From CAXTTV01 sp964247295 (lineage in GTDB: Bacteria > Chloroflexota > Ktedonobacteria > Ktedonobacterales > Ktedonobacteraceae): DNA of 19,955 nucleotides. Positions within the stretch are counted from its first letter, which is position 1. Each line of letters opens with the position of its first letter. The stretch spans positions 1-19,955 of the forward strand of contig CAXTTV010000080.1 of the NCBI GenBank assembly GCA_964247295.1, written 5' to 3'. Of the stretch, positions 15,577 through 19,955 are shown piece by piece. Position numbers and translations under genes: made by a program. Below the pieces are notes generated by a model that worked only from the letters and a program-made list of their open reading frames with translations, did not search any database and was not told where the DNA came from.

Positions 15577-15945
15577 CTACTCTTGATGCGCGTCTCGACG
15601 CTCTACCTCTGCCTGGAAATTTTCATGCGCCTCTCTCACATCCTTGACTTCTTGCTGTAATATGTGTATCTGTGTCTTCATATATAGAATCTGTCGAATG
15701 CCGGCGTTGTTTATTCCTTGCTGCGAAAGCTCTATAATTTGCTCAAGAATAATCAGATCTTGATCTGAATATAATCTATTTTTACCACTCTGTCTCTCTG
15801 GACTCAGCAGGCCAGACTCTTCATAACGCCTTAGTACCTGAGGAGGTAAACCCAGCAATTGAGAAACTACCCCTATGGTGTATTTGGGTATGCTCTCCCT
15901 ATCTATTTTTTTCCGACTACTTTGATTTTTCTTTCGAGACTCCAT
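15577..15945 (-). CDS. MerR-family regulator, HspR-like
   Basis: DNA-binding regulator of 122 residues. After a basic N-terminus (KKNQSSRKK) comes a MerR winged-helix domain: YTIGVVSQLLGLPPQVLRRYEESGLLSPERQSGKNRLYSDQDL, then an Ile-Leu-rich helix with the LSQQGINNAGIRQIL motif close to HspR of Actinobacteria, and a short coiled coil. No Cys or ligand domain is present, as in HspR. The start chosen is the ATG at 15943-15945 behind a near-perfect GGAAGGAGGT; the longer frame from 16002 has no such site. It sits next to hsp20, and both promoters share an operator-like element, so autoregulation with hsp20 control is likely. Confidence 0.88.
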   Translation of the reverse strand: MESRKKNQSSRKKIDRESIPKYTIGVVSQLLGLPPQVLRRYEESGLLSPERQSGKNRLYSDQDLIILEQIIELSQQGINNAGIRQILYMKTQIHILQQEVKDVREAHENFQAEVERRDAHQE

Positions 15946-16005
15946 GATTATTACCTCCTTCCGATAGTATTGATAGGTAAACAATGTTGTATCAACATAC
16001 ATCTT

Positions 16006-16033
16006 CTTACAAATTTTGACAAGTTATCTTACA
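16006..16033 (-). promoter_or_regulatory. Shared 28-bp element at the merR promoter
   Basis: Minus strand TGTAAGATA followed by TTGTCAAAATTTGTAAG, the second copy of the element at hsp20 (3 mismatches in 28). TTGTCA serves as -35; 17 bp further lies TATGTT as -10 (about 15993-15988). The matching geometry at both genes supports a common regulator. Confidence 0.6.
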
Positions 16034-16057
16034 GAATTATACGTGTTTATATTTGAT

Positions 16058-16099
16058 AAAAAAGAGCAAGTTGGCGCGATACTAAGTTCACTCTTTTTT
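16058..16099 (-). terminator. Terminator-like hairpin after the ATP-grasp gene
   Basis: AAAAAAGAG and CTCTTTTTT (9 bp, extendable by two G-U pairs and one A-U) enclose a 24-nt interior just after the stop of the ATP-grasp gene (16109). The T run is within the stem, so it may work in either direction. Confidence 0.5.
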
Positions 16100-16108
16100 C
16101 TCTCTACA

Positions 16109-17389
16109 CTACTTTGTGGCATTCAAAATCGGTATTTCTCTTCTAATCTCGAAATGCAGCTTACTGTGCGCTTTTCTGATCGCTTCCTCTACTTGCTCAA
16201 TCCTCTCTCCCCGCGCGAAAATAAAACCAAGATAGCTCGCCCCTTCAGGCAAGGGTACCAGTGGATGATGCAATCTGGCGGTAATCTCAACTCCCGTTAT
16301 ATATGGCACCAACTCTGCCTCCCGAACTCCTGTGACACTTTTTAACATTCCTGCCCTGGGAATCGGTATCATCATGACTCCAGCCGCTCCTTGCTCTCGC
16401 TCCAGACTCTCAATCTCTTCTCCTATAGCATGCCGCAAAATTAACTCTTCCAGGCAGATCCCCGAACCAAACTCTAAAATGGTTGAACATAACCCTCCTA
16501 TCGATCGCCCCGCTATCTCTAACATCCACGGCCCCTGCTCATTTACTCGTAACTCAGCATGCACTGGACCCTCATATAAACCCAGGGCGGCGGCGGCGAG
16601 AGAGACACATGTCGCGATTTTCTCCTGGTCCTGACGACTTAACCGGGAGGGCGTTATATAAATAGTCTCTTCAAAAAAAGGACCTTCTAAAGGATCAGGC
16701 TTGTCAAACAAAGCGAGGACTTTAAGCTGCCCATGACTTAACAAACCTTCCAGGGCAACTTCACACCCTGGAATATAATCTTCTACTAAAAAGGTGCTCT
16801 GCTCTCCCTCTCCCTCTGCTCGCAAAATCCGCTTCAGTCTTGTAAAAGCTCTAAGAAATTCCTCGGGATTGTTCGCGCGAATGACTCCACGACTCCCTGA
16901 TAACCGCCTTGGCTTAAGTACACAGGGATAGTTGACGCTCTGCGCGATCTTTTCTGCCAATCCCCCTAAAGAAATTTCTTGAAAATGGGGACAGGCGGCT
17001 CCTCCTGCCGACATCCTTCTCCTCATGATGAGCTTATCCCGTGCAGCCTCGGCACTGGCCGGAGAGTTATGTGACAGGTGTAGTTTGGCACTTGCTAAAG
17101 CTGCTAGCTCGCTAGCGCTATCGTCGACTGAGAGAATTGCTGTGAGCGGATGCTCTCTGGCGAATTCGACAATTCTATTCACCGTTTCCTCAGGCTCCGC
17201 GAAGTCTATGTGGAAAGGGACATGCCAGCTCTCGGCTAGCACTTCAGGAAGATCTACTCCGACGATCGGCTCTATGTTCAAGTGTTTGGCTGCCTCTAAA
17301 AAAGCTCCTGCTCGATAGGTGGCAGGAGACATTAATAACAAAACACGCCGACTCGCTTGCTGCTCTTGCTCTATATTGCTAGTTTTCAT
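16109..17389 (-). CDS. ATP-grasp domain ligase (amino-acid ligase / carbamoyl-phosphate-synthase-like)
   Basis: ATP-dependent carboxylate-amine ligase of 426 residues. It has an N-terminal Rossmann pre-domain (RRVLLLMSPATYRAGAFLEAA), an ATP-grasp core with YPCVLKPRRLSGSRGVIRA and FLVEDYIPGCEVALEGLL, metal-binding Glu in GPVHAELRVNEQGPWMLEIAGRSIGG, and a C-terminal domain with GVMMIPIPRAGML and ASYLGFIFARGE, as in L-amino-acid ligases. The substrate is unknown. The ATG at 17387-17389 overlaps the end of the upstream small gene by 11 nt. A TTG at 17408-17410 with an AAGG site in front would add 7 residues and cannot be excluded. Its terminator-like hairpin lies 10 nt downstream. Confidence 0.88.
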   Translation of the reverse strand: MKTSNIEQEQQASRRVLLLMSPATYRAGAFLEAAKHLNIEPIVGVDLPEVLAESWHVPFHIDFAEPEETVNRIVEFAREHPLTAILSVDDSASELAALASAKLHLSHNSPASAEAARDKLIMRRRMSAGGAACPHFQEISLGGLAEKIAQSVNYPCVLKPRRLSGSRGVIRANNPEEFLRAFTRLKRILRAEGEGEQSTFLVEDYIPGCEVALEGLLSHGQLKVLALFDKPDPLEGPFFEETIYITPSRLSRQDQEKIATCVSLAAAALGLYEGPVHAELRVNEQGPWMLEIAGRSIGGLCSTILEFGSGICLEELILRHAIGEEIESLEREQGAAGVMMIPIPRAGMLKSVTGVREAELVPYITGVEITARLHHPLVPLPEGASYLGFIFARGERIEQVEEAIRKAHSKLHFEIRREIPILNATK

Positions 17390-17651
17390 GATCTTGTTTA
17401 ACCGTGACAATAAAACCTTGCGATTTCAAGGCCAGGGCTAGAGCAAATAAACGCTCATCACCCTTTATTATCCATAAAAGCTGGGCCGGCTTTGTACTCT
17501 CATCCCAGGAGCATTCAAACTCTCCCTGCCAACGTGGGTTATCAACTTTCCCTACATAATGCCATTCTTTGACGGCTGGATGCCGATTCCCAAACCCTAA
17601 TCCCGCGTACTCTACACTTACAAAATCTTCACTATGAAAAATTACTTTCAT
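17379..17651 (-). CDS. Small protein of unknown function, overlapping the ATP-grasp gene
   Basis: 90 residues starting MKVIFHSEDFVSVEYAGLGF. I do not recognise the family. It is rich in aromatic residues (five Trp), has a single Cys in FECSWDES, and ends in a hydrophobic helix-like stretch LLWIIKGDERLFALALALKSQGF followed by a charged tail. It has no signal peptide or membrane segment. It is the first gene of a two-gene unit with the ATP-grasp ligase, overlapping by 11 nt, so the two probably act together. Confidence 0.7.
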   Translation of the reverse strand: MKVIFHSEDFVSVEYAGLGFGNRHPAVKEWHYVGKVDNPRWQGEFECSWDESTKPAQLLWIIKGDERLFALALALKSQGFIVTVKQDHEN

Positions 17652-17939
17652 GACGACGTTCTCACTTATAAAAAAAAATAACTATAGTCTCTAATATCCA
17701 AATCTGCGTCTGGTTGTTTGTCTTCAAGAATATTCAGATTATACCTCAGGAAAGGTCCCGTTTGAAATTTCTGTATATAACTCACTTGATCTCACAAAAT
17801 CTACGAAAAAAAGTGGGCTTCTAGAACGTTCTTATGCTATAGTGACTCATAGACAAGTATTGGTTTTGTGACTTTTTCTTTTTGCCGATTCTTTGCGACC
17901 TATCCGTATCTATTCAGGCTCTTGAGAGAGGCAAACACG
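17652..17939. other. Divergent intergenic region before the histidine kinase
   Basis: 288 nt without a gene, holding the start regions of the minus-strand small gene and the plus-strand kinase. A perfect palindrome AGAACGTTCT lies at 17823-17832, followed by TATAGT at about 17838-17843, which could be a -10 box for the kinase; no good -35 is seen. Nothing else stands out. Confidence 0.4.
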
Positions 17940-19955
17940 GTGCAGACAGATAAACCTTCCTCATACTCATTATCTAGCTATGCCGACATTATTCTTGGAC
18001 ATATCCCGGTCGGGGTGGCTCTTTACGATGCAACGACGTTTCACCTTCTCGCGGCAAACTCTCTTTTTCAAAGCTTCCTCTCTCTAGATCTCCTGCAACA
18101 TCCGGTCGGGCAGCCTCTGGAAGCTTTGTTTCCTGAAGCTGTGACGCTCTCTATGCTTCCAGCTTTTCAATCAGTTGCGAAAACCGGCGAGTCCTATCAT
18201 GTTGAGGGTGTGGCCTATGAGTTCCCAAATGACGAGACCTGCTACTGGAACTGGACTCTTCGCACAGCTTCCGATGAAGATCCTCTTCATCACTACCTGG
18301 TCCAGACGATTAGAGATGTGACCGATCAAATCCATGCCCGTCAACAGGCGGATCAGGCAAAGGCCTCTCTTAAACAGGTGAACCGCCAACGCAAACGCCT
18401 GGAGGTGATTGAGACGGTGGCCCATAGCGTCCGCGATGTCCTGGATACCCAGAGTATCGGTCGCGCCGCTACAATGGCTATTGGTACCCATTTTCGCACG
18501 GTCTGTGTGATTATCCATATCGATGAACCAGAACAGCAAGGGCTCCGCATGCTGGATGTCTATGCCCGACCCGATAAGGCCCCTCTCCTCCGCGCGGATT
18601 TTGTTCCTTACCATAGCTCTCTTTTTATCGCTCAGGGCCGCCACTATCGCGATCCTATCATTATTGAGAATGTGGCCGAGGCCCGACAGGACGGGCGCGT
18701 CTCTCCTAACCATCGCGTAGTGGAACTGGGGGCTAATGGCTATATCTGTACTCCTCTCTGGTTTAAAGATCGCTTCGAGGGGACTTTGACGGCCCTTTTC
18801 GAGAGCCCTATTCAGGAGGATGGGACTGAGGTAGATACGCTCTCGGGCAGTGGTACATATATCGCTGCGGCTCTGGCCCATGCCCGCCTCCATGCTGAGG
18901 TGGAACGCGAGCGCGCCCGATTACGCGTGGTGCTGGATCAATCACCTGAGGGGGTGATGCTCGTTGAGGCTGAAACTCGCCAGATTAGCTATGCGAATGA
19001 GGCGGCTGCACAGATTATTAATGTTGCTCGCGATGAATTGGTCGGACATGAGTTCGCGAGTATGCCCCGCGTTGAGACGGTGACTCGCCCCAATGGCCCT
19101 CCTCTTAAACCATCTCAACATCCCATTGCTCGCGCTCTGGATGAACAAATTACGACTTCACAGGAACTTTGCCTTCGTGTCAATAATGCACAGATACTAA
19201 CACTCCTTTGTTCAACCGCTCCTATCTATACGGAGAAGGGAACTCTAAATGGAGCGGTGACGGTTTTCCAGGATATCAGTACACAAAAATCTTTGGAACA
19301 ACAGAAAAATGAGTTTATTTCGATCGCAAGTCACGAACTCCGAACTCCAATTACGGCTATTCAGGGCTTCGCTGAAATTCTCCAGCTTAAATCGGATCTG
19401 GGCCACAGTCTGAATACCTCCCGTTGCCTCCATGCGATTAAGGGTATTACAGTCCAGAGCCAACTCCTCACTCGCCTGATCGATGAGATGCTGGATATCG
19501 GTCGCATTGAGAAAGCACAGATCTCTCTAACTCCCGCTTATCATTATCTTTCTTATACAGTTCAACAGGTGATCGAGGGCCAGATGGCGACTACAAAAAA
19601 TCATCTGATTACTTTTCGGGCCGAGGGCATTGTCAATAACCCAGATTTTACTTGTCTCTATGATGAGGGCCGCCTGATTCAAATCCTTAATAATCTGATT
19701 GGCAATGCTATTAAGTATAGCCCCGAAGGTGGGGAAATTAATGTCGGTCTCCGCTATGTGCCCGAAAAGGATGAGGAACTCCTGCTCTGGGTGAAAGATC
19801 AAGGGATTGGCATTGCGAAAAATGATCAGGCCCATATCTTTAAGCGCTTCCATCGCGCGAGTAGCTTCGATCGCTCGATTAGTGGCCTGGGTATCGGTCT
19901 CTATATGGTTAAGGAATTGGTGAGTCTACACGGCGGACATGTCTGGGTCGAAAGT
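17940..19955 (+). CDS. PAS-GAF-PAS sensor histidine kinase (C-terminus beyond window edge)
   Basis: Cytosolic two-component sensor kinase; 672 codons are open to the last base of the window, and no stop is seen. It starts with GTG at 17940-17942, 8 nt after AGAGAGG. There is no membrane segment. Order: PAS fold (about 10-125, YADIILGHIPVGVALYDA to TIRDVTDQIHARQQ), linker helix, GAF domain (about 155-315), second PAS (about 325-450, LDQSPEGVMLVEAETRQ), HisKA with H465 in SHELRTP, and HATPase_c with N-box N589 (NNLIGNAIKYS), G1 DQGIGIA at 620 and G2 GLGIGLY at 649. All catalytic motifs are intact. It probably ends 10-30 residues outside the window. No response regulator is visible. Confidence 0.95.
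   Translation, partial: MQTDKPSSYSLSSYADIILGHIPVGVALYDATTFHLLAANSLFQSFLSLDLLQHPVGQPLEALFPEAVTLSMLPAFQSVAKTGESYHVEGVAYEFPNDETCYWNWTLRTASDEDPLHHYLVQTIRDVTDQIHARQQADQAKASLKQVNRQRKRLEVIETVAHSVRDVLDTQSIGRAATMAIGTHFRTVCVIIHIDEPEQQGLRMLDVYARPDKAPLLRADFVPYHSSLFIAQGRHYRDPIIIENVAEARQDGRVSPNHRVVELGANGYICTPLWFKDRFEGTLTALFESPIQEDGTEVDTLSGSGTYIAAALAHARLHAEVERERARLRVVLDQSPEGVMLVEAETRQISYANEAAAQIINVARDELVGHEFASMPRVETVTRPNGPPLKPSQHPIARALDEQITTSQELCLRVNNAQILTLLCSTAPIYTEKGTLNGAVTVFQDISTQKSLEQQKNEFISIASHELRTPITAIQGFAEILQLKSDLGHSLNTSRCLHAIKGITVQSQLLTRLIDEMLDIGRIEKAQISLTPAYHYLSYTVQQVIEGQMATTKNHLITFRAEGIVNNPDFTCLYDEGRLIQILNNLIGNAIKYSPEGGEINVGLRYVPEKDEELLLWVKDQGIGIAKNDQAHIFKRFHRASSFDRSISGLGIGLYMVKELVSLHGGHVWVES

Noticed and set aside
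15454..16033. The two 28-bp elements as a CRISPR or mobile-element repeat
   Set aside because: Only two copies exist, each at a promoter of a related gene and overlapping the -35 box, so regulation explains them better.
18171..18893. Minus-strand frame of 240 codons in the kinase region
   Set aside because: The plus strand is open for 672 codons with PAS, GAF and all kinase motifs; the antisense frame has no recognisable domain.

Overview
The window looks like a Ktedonobacteria-type (Chloroflexota) chromosome segment. This rests on the gene families (a UGA-containing radical SAM protein with a CUAEP tail, an HspR-like MerR regulator paired with Hsp20, PAS/GAF sensor kinases), moderate base composition, and Shine-Dalgarno sites of the AAGGAGG type. 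It is an inference from recalled families, not a computed placement. A run of ten Ns at 7780-7789 marks an assembly gap, so the two halves are joined by scaffolding rather than by read sequence.

Layout. 1-5857 is on the minus strand: a Cys-rich protein cut by the left edge, a complete smc with a TTG start, a decayed ArsB-type transporter pseudogene, and a formyltransferase-family gene. Back-to-back promoters at about 5842-5870 separate it from a plus-strand pair, a YggX-type Fe-S/iron protein and a radical SAM protein joined by a 4-nt start/stop overlap. The radical SAM frame does not end at the TGA at 7630-7632: it continues as Cys-Sec-Ala-Glu-Pro plus 12 residues to a TAG at 7678-7680, with a bacterial-SECIS-like hairpin 20-24 nt after the UGA. 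Right of the gap is a three-gene plus-strand operon: an exported FMN-binding protein with a flavinylation motif, the flavin transferase ApbE, and a fusion of an NqrB/RnfD-like membrane domain with an FAD/NAD(P)H reductase domain. Together they look like a compact system carrying electrons from cytosolic NAD(P)H across the membrane to a covalently bound extracytoplasmic FMN.

10907-17651 is again on the minus strand: an HNH-type lipoprotein behind a YwqG/DUF1963 gene, a 12-TM APC permease with a UspA-like tail, Hsp20, an HspR-like MerR regulator, and an ATP-grasp ligase overlapping a 90-residue unknown protein. hsp20 and the merR gene share a 28-bp promoter element (25 of 28 identical) that covers the -35 region in both, which points to one heat-shock-type regulon controlled by that regulator. 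The right end (17940 to the edge, plus strand) is a PAS-GAF-PAS histidine kinase that begins with GTG and runs off the window.

Strongest observations: the selenocysteine radical SAM protein with its SECIS candidate and iron-handling partner gene; the minimal flavinylation-based electron-transfer operon; the duplicated heat-shock operator; the overlapping divergent promoters with a possibly leaderless transcript; and the clearly dissectable ArsB pseudogene.
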